A stretch of 40,066 nucleotides of DNA, from positions 1-40,066 of the forward strand of contig CAJVPP010000214.1 in the NCBI GenBank assembly GCA_910592005.1, given 5' to 3'. Positions 1 to 10,748 of this stretch are shown in pieces. This stretch comes from Funneliformis mosseae. Lineage: Eukaryota; Glomeromycota; Glomeromycetes; Glomerales; Glomeraceae. Position numbers and translations under genes: made by a program. Position 1 is the first letter of the stretch; each line of letters starts with the position of its first letter. A model generated the notes under the pieces. That model ran no database searches. It was not told the DNA's origin and worked only from the letters and a program-made list of their open reading frames with translations.

Positions 1-590
1 GATTTTTGTAATTTCTTTTGATTTGTTTTTAATTTTATATTATCATACTTTCATAATAAAGATATTGCGAAACTACCGCACTTTAAAAAAAAAAAAAAAA
101 AAAATTATAAAATGATCAATATATAGTAATAAATTAGCAATTAAATAAATTATATAATATTAATCAAGATTTTTAGTAATTTAACAATTCATATGATAAT
201 ATTAATAATACTTAGTAATATAAGTTTTTTAAGTAAAATTTTTAAAAGTAAATATAGATTTAATTTTATAATATACTATGAATTATCATATAAATTTATT
301 TTTAAATTATTTTGTGAATTTACTTTTAAATCATTTTATAAAATTATTTTATTTTTTTTAAAATCTTTTTTTGGTTTTTTTGGTTTTTTTTTTAATTTCT
401 TCTAGCTTTCTTGAACTTTTTTTTTAATTTAGCTTTTTAGTTTATATACATATTAATTTACTTTTAACTTTTTTTAATAGTTATAATATAATAATATCAA
501 AAATATCTTTTAAAATAGCAGCAAACTCTAATACAATTAATAATCTTAAAAGAGGTGAATAACTATTTTCAAATATTTGAAATTATATAT
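1..590. other. AT-rich sequence without a recognisable gene
   Basis: This stretch is very AT-rich with long T runs. An open frame at 193-405 on the + strand encodes only Phe, Ile, Lys and Leu-rich low-complexity peptide, which is what AT-rich DNA gives by chance. No transposase motif was recognised. Confidence 0.6.
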
Positions 591-598
591 TGTTAACG

Positions 599-1173
599 TG
601 TAATCCTTGTGAATTATAACAGTTAGATGGGATGTTCAAGTGGTGATTCTTTTAAGTTTATGTAGCGACTCAATTCAGTTTATCTCAAGATTTATAATTT
701 ACACAATAGTATATTTATGACAAGACTAGAAGTAAGGCAGCTCAATTGATTCAGAGGTATAATAATATGTTTATTAACAATAAAAAAAATAAAGATAAGA
801 GATAATAATAGTAAAATAAGAAAATAAGAAAGAATACGAAAAGAAATCAAGAGGGTTGAAGTACTAAGTGCGATGTTAGGCTAGACGCCTCTATAAGAAC
901 TATTAAATGTGTATCGAAAAGCAAAACTAAAAGTGAATTACAAGTGAACTACTATTTACATGATTATATTACTCTCTATTTATATTAAATTAATACATAG
1001 ATGAATATAACAAATAATTCAAATATATCTAATATGTCGATATGTCAAAGATATCAATTATATCAAATATATCCAGTATATCAAATATATCAAATATATC
1101 AAATATGTCCGATATATCTGACATTTAGATCTGCAATATGTTGCATCACGTTCATTAATCCAATCCTGTTACA
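599..1173. mobile_element. Candidate solo LTR of a retrotransposon
   Basis: The segment begins TGTAATCCT and ends CCTGTTACA, so it has the short TG...CA inverted ends of an LTR and a plausible LTR length of about 575 bp. It is less AT-rich than its surroundings and has no coding potential. Near its 3' part (1030-1125) lies a run of imperfect copies of a 9-10 bp motif like ATATCAAAT. No clean target-site duplication was found at either end, and a start at 591 (TGTTAACG) is also possible. No second copy and no internal gag-pol region is present, so it would be a solo LTR. The call is tentative. Confidence 0.4.
1030..1125. repeat. Short tandem repeat, unit about 9-10 bp (ATATCAAAT-like)
   Basis: Successive imperfect units such as ATATCAATT, ATATCAAAT, ATATCCAGT, ATATCAAAT, ATATCAAAT and ATGTCCGAT follow each other. 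They lie inside the candidate LTR. Confidence 0.7.
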
Positions 1174-1189
1174 ATATTAAAGAATTCTA

Positions 1190-3400
1190 AATAATCAAAA
1201 GAATATTATTTAATAACTTGTAATAGTTATGGTCTATATTAAAAATATGAAAAACCTTATATTCTTTGAGAATATTTAGCTAATCAATGTAAAAAATATC
1301 TTAAAGTACTTAGATTATATTATGCAAGTATTATAAAAAGAGATAAAAGAAAGTAAAATATTGAAAATAAAAATATCTCAAGTGAATCAGATAAACCTCT
1401 TATTAAAAAATTCAAATAAATGGTAATTTCTAATTTTTTTAAACTAAAAAAATTAGAAAAAGAAAAAATTAATAAATTGATCATATTATTACTAAGGCAT
1501 AAATAATTTCTAATATTCTATTCAGTACTATTAAAAACCTATAGTTCTTTAATCTAATTAAAACATTACAACTAGCATATAATGTATCTTCACGTTGAGT
1601 ATTAAGTGGATCTTTATTATAAGCAGAATTAGTTAAAACTAATATGAAAATAGAAAATAAATTAAACAAAAAAATAATTTTACTATTAGTAAGAATTATA
1701 TAATTATTTATTAATTTTAATTGAAGATTTGAACTAAATATTAATTAATTATTTTTTATTTTATATATTAACTTAGATAAGTGAACAAATTCTTATGGTA
1801 ATAGTATTTGGTTTTCTTCTTTTAATTTTTTCAAAAAAAGAATATCTTTTATGATTGAAGATATTTTAATATACATTTATGATGCATAAAATTTATCTAA
1901 TATTATTTTTAATATAATTTAACAAATTGTCATAGATAAATTTATGACAATTGTCTCAAATAATGCTAAAAATATAGCAGCTGTTAAATAAATAGTAGTT
2001 CAGAAATATCTAAATATAATTAATATTAGATGCATTACGTATTGTATTAATTTAATAAGTTCAGATATTATTAAAATAATACAAGTTGAATATCTTGTAA
2101 AATGTTGTAATGTTCTGACAAAGTTTTTTAAAATTTACATATAGTTGAAAGAAATTATTAATTTAAAAGATAATGATGAAAGAAATTTAAAAACATAAGA
2201 TAAAACTCGTTGGATAACAATTTATGAATATGTTACTTTTGTGTAAAGATTAAAAGAAGCTTTACAATATGTATATTTAATATTTTATAATATTTGTTTT
2301 CATAGTAATTTATTTAATATATATTTAAATAAATAAAAAAATAATTGAATTTTTAAACTCTTTATTTAATTAAGTATAAAATCATTATGAAAATAAAATA
2401 AAAAATGATTCTATTAAATTAATATTAAGAAAATAGATTTTTTTGATAACGTTAGAAATTTATTAAAAATTTTTAAACCAATTAAAAATGTTATATTAGT
2501 ATTAAAAAGTAAAGATACTACTTTAGCAGATTGCTATCTGTAACTTCTTAAAATAGCAGTATATTTTAAAACAATGTTAATGATTGATTATCAAATATTA
2601 AAAAATGCTTACAGTATATTCAAGCTTTTAATAAAAGGTATAATTATATAATTATTATTTAATATTACTTTTAAATTTATTATTATCTAATATTTAATTT
2701 ATATTTTTTAAATATTTAAAATTTGATGATGATATTTATCTACAATACTGAGATAATTAATTTTTTTATTTATTTTTTATTATAATAATTGTAAAATAAT
2801 AATTTTAAAATTAAAAATAGGACATAATATTTATAATATATATTTTGAATGTTTACAAAAAACTGCATTAAAAATTTAAAAAAAATCTTGGTCATAAAAA
2901 ATTTTCTGGTTAAGAATTATATGCATAAATTCATAAATATTTTGATCAAGATAGTTGTTATAATTCACCTTATATATCTAATCAAGATACATCATATTTA
3001 TAGTAAAATTCTATTATTGATAAACGTTCTTCATTATCTAGATTAGCAAAAATAATTTTTTCTAATTTATTACATTTAGCAAATTATGAATGTTTATTCT
3101 CTTTACTTGGATGATTTTTTGAAAAACAAAGAACAAATTTAAATTTAAATATACAAACATTAAAATCTATAGTAAAAATATATCATTATAATCTTATTAA
3201 TAAAAAAATTTAAATTATGTTTTATCAAATGATTATAATATTCAACAAATATTAGATATTATTTATAAAGAAAGAGATTTACAAAATGAAAATGAAAATG
3301 ATAAAGAATTAATTTTAAATGAATTAGAAGAAGAATTGTTATTGCAAAATATTGATAAAAGGTTAAATATTGAAAATTTAATACCTTTAAGACTGTAAAT
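1190..3400 (+). pseudogene. Decayed hAT-superfamily transposase
   Basis: No long open frame survives, but reading the + strand across frames gives blocks in the order of a hAT transposase. Around 1495-1670 there are pieces like LLxAELVKTNMKIENKLNK, the segment before the catalytic domain. Around 1930-2060 the text is NNAKNIAA, then NIINIRCITYCINLI, matching the hAT block in which newly named residues precede CxxHxxNL. Around 2199 there is DKTRWITIYEY (the TRW motif), and around 2470-2530 KPIKNV then TTLADCYLQLL. Around 3030-3200 the C-terminal dimerisation block appears as LAKIIFSNLLH and CLFSLLGWFFEKQRT. Many stops and frame changes show that it is dead. The ends and target duplication were not located. 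Confidence 0.72.
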
Positions 3401-3425
3401 ATATATAAATAATACTGTACTTCTA

Positions 3426-4768
3426 ACTATTACTAATACAAAGAATGATCAAAAGTATCTGAATGATTAATTAAACTATTTAAATTTACTATTATATTAA
3501 TTTTTTTTTAAAATAAGCAAAAAATTTATTTGTTCTAAATATTTTCTATATATTTTATTAAAAAAAAAATAATAAACTAATACTTTGTTAAATCACCTTC
3601 GGCTACTATATATACTTGAATATGACAGAATATACTTTTAACCAAATTTTGAATATACTCATGTAAAATTAAACGTTAAGCATATTTTATCTTACATTCT
3701 AAATCTTTCACATTTTTAGGTTGATTAGGCAAGTTATAAAGTTTTTTATTAATTTCATTCCAAAGATTTCAATAGGATTTAAATCAGAGCTTTGTGCAGG
3801 TTAGGATAGCATAGAATTCTTAGAGATATTATAAACATTAGCAATAATCTTTGCTTGATGAGATAAGATATTATTCTCTTGAAAAATTTCTTATTTGTGA
3901 GAAATTAATTTGTAAAGTGAAAGAATAGCATGCCTTTATAATACTTTTACATATTTTTGTCCTATTACAGATTTGCAAAGAGGAATAAGAAGTCCCAGTC
4001 CATACCATAAAAGTATTTTCAAAACATTTGACTGGAATTGTGTTTTACTGTAACAGTTAAACAAGAAGGGTCAAATTCTTCTTCTGATATATATTACATA
4101 TATAAGCTACAACCTTGTGAAAATTGGCTAAATGTTGATTAATCAGACTATACAACTTTTTTCTATTTTGCAATTGTCTAATCTTCTCATCTAATGCCCA
4201 AACAAATCTTTTTTCTTTATTATTTTTAGAAATTAATGGTTTAGAGTGAGTAATACATAAACATAAGCTGACTTTTTAAAAATTTGATAAATTATAATAG
4301 TTGAAACTTTCTTTTTTTTTCATCTATAATTCTTGAATTTTTTGAATGGTAAGGCGATGATGCTTTGAATTTTGTGTAATAATCTTTTTGAGTGAAGATT
4401 GTGCATTTGAATTAAAAAGTGATTTCAGGTCATAACATTTTTTTAGTATTGTAGAATTAGTTTCTTTAAAATGTTTTATCGCATCATGAACAGTTGTTTT
4501 ACTATATTGAATAATATCAGCAATTTTTTGATATAAATCACCTTGTTTGTGACTGTAAAGAATTGTCTCATATTGTTTAGCATTCAATTCTTTTATTTTA
4601 ATCATTTTTATTTAAAAAAAAATTATTTGTTATTATTGTGATTGACATCTATTTATATCCTAAATAAATGCTTAAATTAGAAATATATGTAAATATGTAA
4701 ATAAAGCAAATAAATAAAAAATACTTATCATTTGAGTATATGTGATCATCCTCTATACAAATAATAGT
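3426..4768 (-). mobile_element. Tc1/mariner-type DNA transposon relic with both terminal inverted repeats
   Basis: Left end 3426-3467 and the reverse complement of right end 4727-4768 align over about 42 bp: both begin ACTATTA, then share GATGATCA/AATGATCA and end in AATGAT. The left end is preceded by TA (3424-3425), the target of this superfamily; the right side reads GA, which may be a decayed TA. The length of 1,343 bp is typical for Tc1 elements. The transposase lies inside on the - strand and is broken. Confidence 0.82.
3600..4605 (-). pseudogene. Tc1/mariner transposase, inactivated
   Basis: The 5' part from ATG 4605 to the stop at 4324 is a 93-codon open frame. It carries a helix-turn-helix of the Tc1 type, with GDLYQKIADIIQYSKTTVHD at about residues 22-41 followed by HFKETNS. 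After the stop, homology continues in broken frames. WALDEKIRQLQ lies near 4200, MVWTG near 4000, and a degenerate counterpart of WPxxSPDLNPIENLWxEI appears as NLWNEINKKL near 3740-3770. The C-terminal block ending VAEGDLTKY sits near 3595-3610 and corresponds to the usual GxxTKY end. Multiple stops make it non-functional. Only the DNA-binding domain could still be translated, and there is no sign that it is. Confidence 0.8.
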
Positions 4769-4924
4769 GAAGATAACAAGAAGTAAGATTCTAAAAAATT
4801 AGTTTTAAATAATTAGTTTAATTTTTTTTACAATTTTATATTTAATAAATTGATTTTATTCTCATTTAAACATTATTAAAAACTTTTATTTTATTATATA
4901 AAATATAAAATATAAAATTAAAAA

Positions 4925-5770
4925 ATTTATATCTAATTATTTCATCATTATAAAAAAAATATTATGTGATTAGATTGTGAATTAAATTCATAGTCTTATT
5001 AAATGATTGTGAAATAATATTTTTATCTTTAATTAAAATTTCTTCAATAATATCTTGAATATCATTAGAATTTAATTTTAAAATATTTTATGCAGAAATT
5101 GATTGTACACATATGATTTTTTCTTCTCTAATTTTACTAAAATGCTTATAAATCTTTCTGGCTTTTTCTTTTGTTTTTCTAAGATTATCTCATAAAATAT
5201 TATCTGAAAATTATTATCGTAATTCTTTATTAACTTTTTTTTGTGTTATATATTTTACATAAAATTTTTTGTAATATTTAGTTTTTTCTGATATAGCTTT
5301 ACCAAATAAGAAATAACATTTAATTACTTTTTGATTTAAACTTTATTTTGACTTTCAGCTTTTATTATTTTGCAATATAAATTAAAAAAAACTATTTGTA
5401 TTATTATTTTTATCTTCTTCTATAATTTTGAAATTAGGAGCATCAGTTGTTAATTCTTGAATTAAGATAATATTTTTTAGATTTTTTAATATTTTACTTT
5501 TTTAAAATATCTAATACTTTTACTTTGTTTAAATAAATTCTATTCAAGAATTTTATCACAAATAAGTCAATTAGCAGTTACATATATAATAAGAAAATCC
5601 TAGTTAATATATAATTACTGATTAAAATTATATATAACATAGAAATATTATTTGAAAAAATTTCTTTGTCACATATAGGATAAGAATCTAAAGTTTGATT
5701 TTTGATTCTTTTGATAAGTTCATCAAGTACTTATTTTAGATAAAAAAGCATAAATTTTGCGATACTTTCC
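4925..5770 (-). pseudogene. Decayed repetitive ORF of unknown function
   Basis: Reading the - strand in pieces gives protein-like text. LTTDAPNFKIIEEDKNNN lies near 5450-5400, KKKPERFINILVKLEKKK (or in a neighbouring frame NLRKTKEKARKIYKHFSKI) near 5190-5130, then ILKLNSNDIQDIIEEILI near 5080-5020. The lysine-rich KARKIYxxFxKI block followed by a Ser/Asn-Asp-Ile-Gln block resembles hypothetical proteins that I recall as abundant in Rhizophagus genomes. That resemblance is from memory and unverified. Stops and frame changes show decay. No catalytic motif was recognised and no function is assigned. Confidence 0.35.
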
Positions 5771-5776
5771 ATTTTT

Positions 5777-6350
5777 TTAATATTTAAAAATGTTTATAAA
5801 AAAAAGATTTTTATATATATTAAAAAATAAAGAATTTATTCTTTTAAAAAAATAAAGTTGAAAAAAATTATTTTTGATAATAATAATTAAAAAATAAACA
5901 ATGATTATTATTATAATAAATGATGATAAAAATAACAATAAATAATAATAAATGATAATAGATGAAAAAAAAATTATCACTTTTTCTATTGGATCAACTT
6001 CTAATCTAATTGATAAACTCTACAAAAAAAGTAAAATATATTGTTTTCATATACTATCAATTATAAAATTTCACATCAGATCATTATTATATAACATATT
6101 TTTTTATAATTATTATATGTATGAATTTTTTTTAGCTAGTTTACTAATTTAATTAAAGAAACATTCAATTGTTTATTTTATAAATAGAAGTTTTATAATT
6201 TTAAAGAATTTAGATTGCGTCATATTTTCACAAATTTATTTATTAGTTTCTCATCATATGTTTTTACTTAATGTTATTACCCTCTTTTATTTTAATGTGA
6301 TAAAAATGATTGTTTTCTTTGCTATAAGAAACATTTATTAATATTCTATT
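5777..6350. other. AT-rich sequence, no gene recognised
   Basis: The stretch contains runs of AATAAT-like trinucleotides near 5870-5960. Open frames at 5777-5980 (-) and 5952-6152 (+) encode Ile/Tyr/Phe/Leu-rich low-complexity peptides, overlap each other, and look like chance frames. Confidence 0.55.
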
Positions 6351-6539
6351 TTTTTATCAGTTAGACCTTTAAATCCTTTGGATGAGATAAGATCTAATAA
6401 AAATTTAAGAAAAATTTATTTTTTAATTAAAAAAAAATTAATATTAACTTATCTTGTATATCTGATTCAGAGTTCTTCAAATCTTATAATTCTTATAAAA
6501 GAAGAGAAGGATATGTTAAAATTTTTTTTATAAAATAAA

Positions 6540-7700
6540 AAAAACTAATTAATGTTTACCTTTTGTAAGTTTTAAAGTTTCTTCAAGCTTTAGAATTGGA
6601 GGTAAATATCTATAGAGAAAAAGAAGAGTAAGGTTTTTTTAAAAAAAAAAAAATAAAAAAAAAACTAAATAATGTTTACCTTTATAAATTCTAAATTTCT
6701 TCAAGTCTTGAAATCAGAGGTAAGTATCTATGAAGGGAAAGAAGAGTAAGATTTTTAAAAAAAAAAAACTAAATAATGCCTAACTTTTATAGGTTCCAGA
6801 GTTTTTTTAAGCCTTGAAACTAAAGATAAATATCTATAAAGAAAAGGGGGAATAAGGTTTTTTTAAAAAAAAAATAAAAAAAACTAAAAAAATTAATTAA
6901 AAATGCTTACCTTTTGTAAGTTTTGAAGTTTCTTCAAACCTTAAAATTAGAGGTAAGTATCTATAGAAGGAAGAAAGAATAAGAATTTTTTAAAAAAAAA
7001 AATAAAAAAACTAATTAAATAATACTTACTTTTATAGATTTCAGAGTTTTTTTAAGTCTTAGAATCAGAGGTAAGTACCTATAGAGGAAAAGAAGAATGA
7101 ATTTTTTTTTTTAAAAAAAAATAATAATTATTGCTTATTATTTATAGATTCTAAAGTTTCTTCAAGCTTTAGAATCAGAGGTAAATACTTATAAGAGGAA
7201 GGAAAAATGAGAATTTAAAAAATAAAAAATTAAAAATTAAGAAAAAAAGAAAAAAACTAAATAATACTTATCTTTGTAGGTTCTGAAATTTTTTCAAGTT
7301 TTTGGAATCAGAGGTAAGTACTTATAGAAAAAAGAAAGGGTGAAATTTTTTTTTAAAAAAAATTAAAAATTAAGAAAAAAAAAATTAATTAATTCTTACT
7401 TTTTGTAAGTTCTAGAGTTTCTTCAAATCTTGAAATTTGAAGGTAAGTTCCTATGAAAAGAAGGAAGGGATTGAGATTTTTTTTTTAAAAAAAAGAAAAA
7501 ACTAATATACACTTATCTTTTTATAGGTTTCAAAATCTTTAAACCATGAAATCTTTGGATTAAAGGTAAGTCTTATTGTAAAAATTTTTTAATTAAATTA
7601 TTTTTTTTAATTTTAAAAAAAAATATTAACATTAGCTTATCTTGTAGACTAATCTAAAACCTTTAAATATCAGAATCTTTGAGTTAGAAAGGTAAGGTAA
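6540..7700. repeat. Tandem array of about 10 hairpin-forming units, period about 120 bp
   Basis: Each unit has a core of about 50-60 bp bounded by inverted arms of the form CTTACCT and AGGTAAG. The cores lie at about 6555-6606, 6675-6725, 6778-6837, 6906-6957, 7025-7076, 7133-7196, 7266-7318, 7394-7447, 7511-7570 and 7635-7696. Inside the arms a second self-complementary stem is often present: TTTGAAG-TTT-CTTCAAA at 6922-6938, and ATTCTAAAG with CTTTAGAAT at 7148-7175. Between cores lie a purine-rich stretch (GAAAGAAGAGTAAG-like) and a T-run followed by an A-run. Degenerate copies extend the array on both sides, near 6360-6500 and 7755-7800. There is no coding frame. No known element family was recognised. 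Confidence 0.88.
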
Positions 7701-7789
7701 TTCATATTATAAAGGTTTTAAATTAAAAATTTTTTTTTAAAAAAAACTAATATTAGTTTATCTTGCATAACTTTAACTGAATAAAAAAT

Positions 7790-8410
7790 TTTTAATTAAA
7801 AAATTTTTTTTAATTATATGTTAAGGTATCTTTGTTGTTCAAAATAGAAATTAATAAAATTTTAGTTAGACAATTTTTTATTTTTATTTAATCTAATAAA
7901 ATTTGTTACATATTAAAATTATAAATTATGTATATAATTAATATGATATATATAGCAGATTAATTGTAGACTTACAAATTAATTATAAATTTATAGATTT
8001 TGTAAACTTGCAAATATTGTGAAATTAATTATTTAAAATTTATAATAGTTGCAATTTTAAATCTAAAATTAATCTGCAACTTATAAGTAGCGAAGTTATC
8101 TTTAATCTAAAAAATTTGAAGTTTTTCAATTTTAAAGTTATTTTAAATTATTATAATTAATAATTATTAATAAGAACAAAACTTTTTTAAATAGTATTTG
8201 TATTTATGAGAAATATTAATTATTTAATAATTATTTAAAATAATTATTTATTTTGAATATGACTTTAAAAATTTAATATATAGTAGATTATTTCTAACTT
8301 ATCTATTTAATATATACAATTATATATATCAAGTTATAAATATAAAAGGATCATTAAATTTATTTTTAAATTTAATTTATGTACAGTATATATGATTGTG
8401 ATATATTAAA
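7790..8410. other. AT-rich spacer, nothing recognised
   Basis: It lies between the hairpin array and the next transposable element. It has no usable open frame and only local imperfect palindromes of A and T. Confidence 0.5.
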
Positions 8411-8412
8411 TA

Positions 8413-9677
8413 CAGTCAACTCTCTATAAATACATTCTATATAAATGTATATCTTTTTTAAATGTACTACTTAGCTCAGTCTTGAATCAGGAAATTAGTA
8501 CTAAATACATCCTTTTCTCTATATACTATGCAATAATTTTCCAATTCTGTATATATAAAATTTTTTACATAAATGCATTTACATGATTATATAATTATAG
8601 TCTTGATCAGAATTATAAATTAATTAATAAAATAAAATATAGATTAATCATAATGTAACTATAAATAATATATAGTCTGATGCAAAAGTCTTTGGACAAA
8701 TATTTTTTGATATAACTTCATAATAATTGCGCTAAATTGTATGGTAAAATATTTATTTGAAAGCCAAAAAGCAGGAGATTTTATTAAAAAAACTTAATAG
8801 GGAGTGCGTTTCCCATTTTTCTCAATTATAAGCTTATATCTCTCCTTCATTGAAATAACTAGACTTTTAATAGTGTCTTATGAAACTTTGTCCATTCCTC
8901 CTCCATAAAAATTTTCAAATCCCCAATATTTTGTAGTTGCCACATCTTCACGTTCCTTTTAACAATTGCTCATAAATTTTCTAAAAGTTCAAGTCAGAAC
9001 TGTTAGATGGCCAGTTTATAACAGCTGAAACTTTTTTTTGCAGAAAATCCTTAGCTACATTGCTCATATGCTTAGGATCGTTATTTTGCTAGAGGTACTA
9101 ATTATTATATAGCTTCTACTTGATCTCAGGAAGATGCTTCTTTATTGTCTAAATGCTATATTTTAAATGTTTAAAATTTAACCTGATTTGGATTTAAATT
9201 GGCTGATCTATGTGACTTTTAATTTTATCACTGATCGTTCAAAGAATTTTGCATTAGACTGTAATATATTACATTATATATCATACTACTATATATAATT
9301 ATATAACACATTATAGCTGCGGTAATACTGTAATATTGTAGTTTACATTTACATTTTAAGAAAATCCAGAAGTTCAAGGGTTTAAGAATACTGTTTCTAA
9401 AAAAAGGAAGAGAAAAAAAGGAAAAGAAAAGAGAAAGAGGGAAAGAAGGAAAGAGGAAATACAAAAAAAAAAATTTTTTAAAAACTAAACTGTATCAGCT
9501 TAGTGCAATTGATTGTTTTAATTTCTGCATATATAATTAAAAGATGATAGGTGCGATATTTTATAATATACATATATCTCTAGCTGATTATTCTGTATTT
9601 TTCTATAAATGCATTCCCTGTATAAATGTATACTTTTGTTTAGTTCTGAGAGGAATGTATTTATAGAGAGTTGGTCA
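8413..9677. mobile_element. TA-flanked terminal-inverted-repeat element, non-autonomous, interrupted by a second element
   Basis: The left end reads CAGTCAACTCTCTATAAATA followed by CATTC. The right end, read on the other strand, gives the same AACTCTCTATAAATACATTC (9655-9673), with the last four bases diverged (GTCA instead of ACTG). TA flanks both sides (8411-8412 and 9678-9679). Subterminal copies of a TATAAATG(C/T)A motif occur in both orientations inside each end. The CAGT start and TA target fit pogo/Tigger-like Tc1-mariner elements. No transposase of its own was seen. Its interior holds the Tc1-like relic at 8673-9261. Confidence 0.78.
8673..9261 (-). mobile_element. Internally deleted Tc1/mariner element nested in the 8413-9677 element
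   Basis: The left end (AGTCTGATGCAAAAGTCTTTG without its last base, 8674-8693) and the right end read in reverse (AGTCTAATGCAAAATTCTTT, 9260-9241) are inverted copies with three mismatches. TA lies outside each end (8671-8672 and 9262-9263). On the - strand, transposase fragments are readable. QNNDPKHMSNVAKDFLQKK (near 9085-9030) is the QDNDPKHTS block. WPSNSSDLN (near 9015-8990) is the WPxxSPDLN block with the second catalytic aspartate. A degenerate C-terminal tail follows towards 8780. At 589 bp it is shorter than a full element, and the N-terminal helix-turn-helix half appears to be missing. Confidence 0.82.
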
Positions 9678-9679
9678 TA

Positions 9680-10176
9680 TAAGTATTTATTTTTAATATG
9701 ATAATCTATTTTAAATAAATCTTTATTGTAATATTATTATTATTATTATTATCAATACAAAATATTTTTTAGATATTAAGTCTCAATTATACAAATATAT
9801 TAAGATTAATTATTGGTGTTTATTTATTTTTTATAAAAATTACTTATAGGTAAGATTATTAGATAAAACCTGAGAGTTTATAAGTTGTCTAAATGGTAAA
9901 AAGTAAAATTTAACAAAATTTTATTAAAATTTTATTAAAAAAAACTATAAAACTTAGGAAAAAATAAAATTAATAATATTAATAAATTTAATAGATATTT
10001 ATTATTAATTAGTTTTAAAGTATATGACTAAGGTTGCAAAACAAAACTTAAAAGTTTTACAAGTTATCTAAATGAAAAAAAGTAAAATTTAGCGAAATTA
10101 TATTAAACCTTTATTAATAAATCTGCAAAATTCTAAAAAAGTTAAAACTATATTAAAGCTTATAAAAATGCAAAAT
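9680..10176. other. AT-rich spacer with a short ATT microsatellite
   Basis: It contains an ATT repeat near 9734-9752 and otherwise AT-rich sequence. Two related AAAAAGTAAAATTTA(A/G)C segments near 9898 and 10078 suggest an old local duplication. Confidence 0.5.
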
Positions 10177-10178
10177 TA

Positions 10179-10349
10179 CAGTCAACTCTTGATATAGCGA
10201 ACTCTTGATATAATGAAAATTTTGAACAAATATAATAAAATATTCTTGCTATAGTAAATTAGCCAATCAAATCTTTTAAAATTTTCACTATAACCTTATA
10301 GCGAAGTTGAGGTCTAGAACATAGAATTCATTATAACAAGAGTTAACTG
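10179..10349. mobile_element. MITE of 171 bp with CAGT termini and TA target duplication
   Basis: The left end is CAGTCAACTCTTGATATAGC. The right end in reverse reads CAGTTAACTCTTGTTATAAT. TA flanks both ends (10177-10178 and 10350-10351). Further AACTCTTGATATA-like and CTATAA-like copies lie inside. There is no coding capacity. The first 10 bases match the ends of the 8413-9677 element, so the two may be moved by the same pogo-like transposase. Confidence 0.85.
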
Positions 10350-10516
10350 TATATCAAAATCTTAGTAAAAATTTAGCAAACTATAATTTAGACATCTAAA
10401 ATGAATTTAAATAAGTAATCTTAATATGGCATTAGAATAAGATTAGTAGAGTCTAATTAAAAAATGTATGATATTTGTCTTTTAAAAAACAGTTTTAACT
10501 TTATTAGTTTTAAATA

Positions 10517-10645
10517 AAGATGGTACCTCAATTAGTTACAACAGGTGATAAATAAGCATCACAATGTTGTAACGAATTGCAATATTATTAAAATTTAAGT
10601 TGTAACAAATGATAAATAAGTGTCACAATATTGTAATGCCATCTT
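10517..10645. mobile_element. Small non-autonomous element of 129 bp flanked by a 12-bp direct repeat
   Basis: The element starts AAGATGG and ends CCATCTT. The same 12 bp, TAGTTTTAAATA, stands immediately outside on both sides (10505-10516 and 10646-10657), as a target-site duplication would. The interior consists of two diverged copies of one unit of about 45 bp. Each contains GATAAATAAG then TCACAAT and is bounded by GTTACAAC/GTTGTAAC-type inverted arms. A long target duplication would suit a Mutator-like element better than Tc1/mariner. The 12-bp match ends in TA, so a TA duplication inside a chance longer match remains possible. Confidence 0.68.
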
Positions 10646-10748
10646 TAGTTTTAAATAACTTTTTAGATTAAATATATAAAACAAATAAAATTTTAATATA
10701 TTAAATTATTAAAATACTTATATAAATAAATTTTTAGTCTGAAGCGTA

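Noticed and set aside
193..405. Open frame of 70 codons on the + strand
   Set aside because: The peptide is almost only Phe, Ile, Lys, Leu and Tyr, as expected by chance in AT-rich DNA.
1481..1669. Open frame of 62 codons on the - strand
   Set aside because: It is the antisense shadow of the hAT transposase relic on the + strand.
9228..9464. Open frame of 78 codons on the - strand
   Set aside because: It crosses the border of two transposable elements, and its start is a poly-purine run read as Phe/Leu/Ser.
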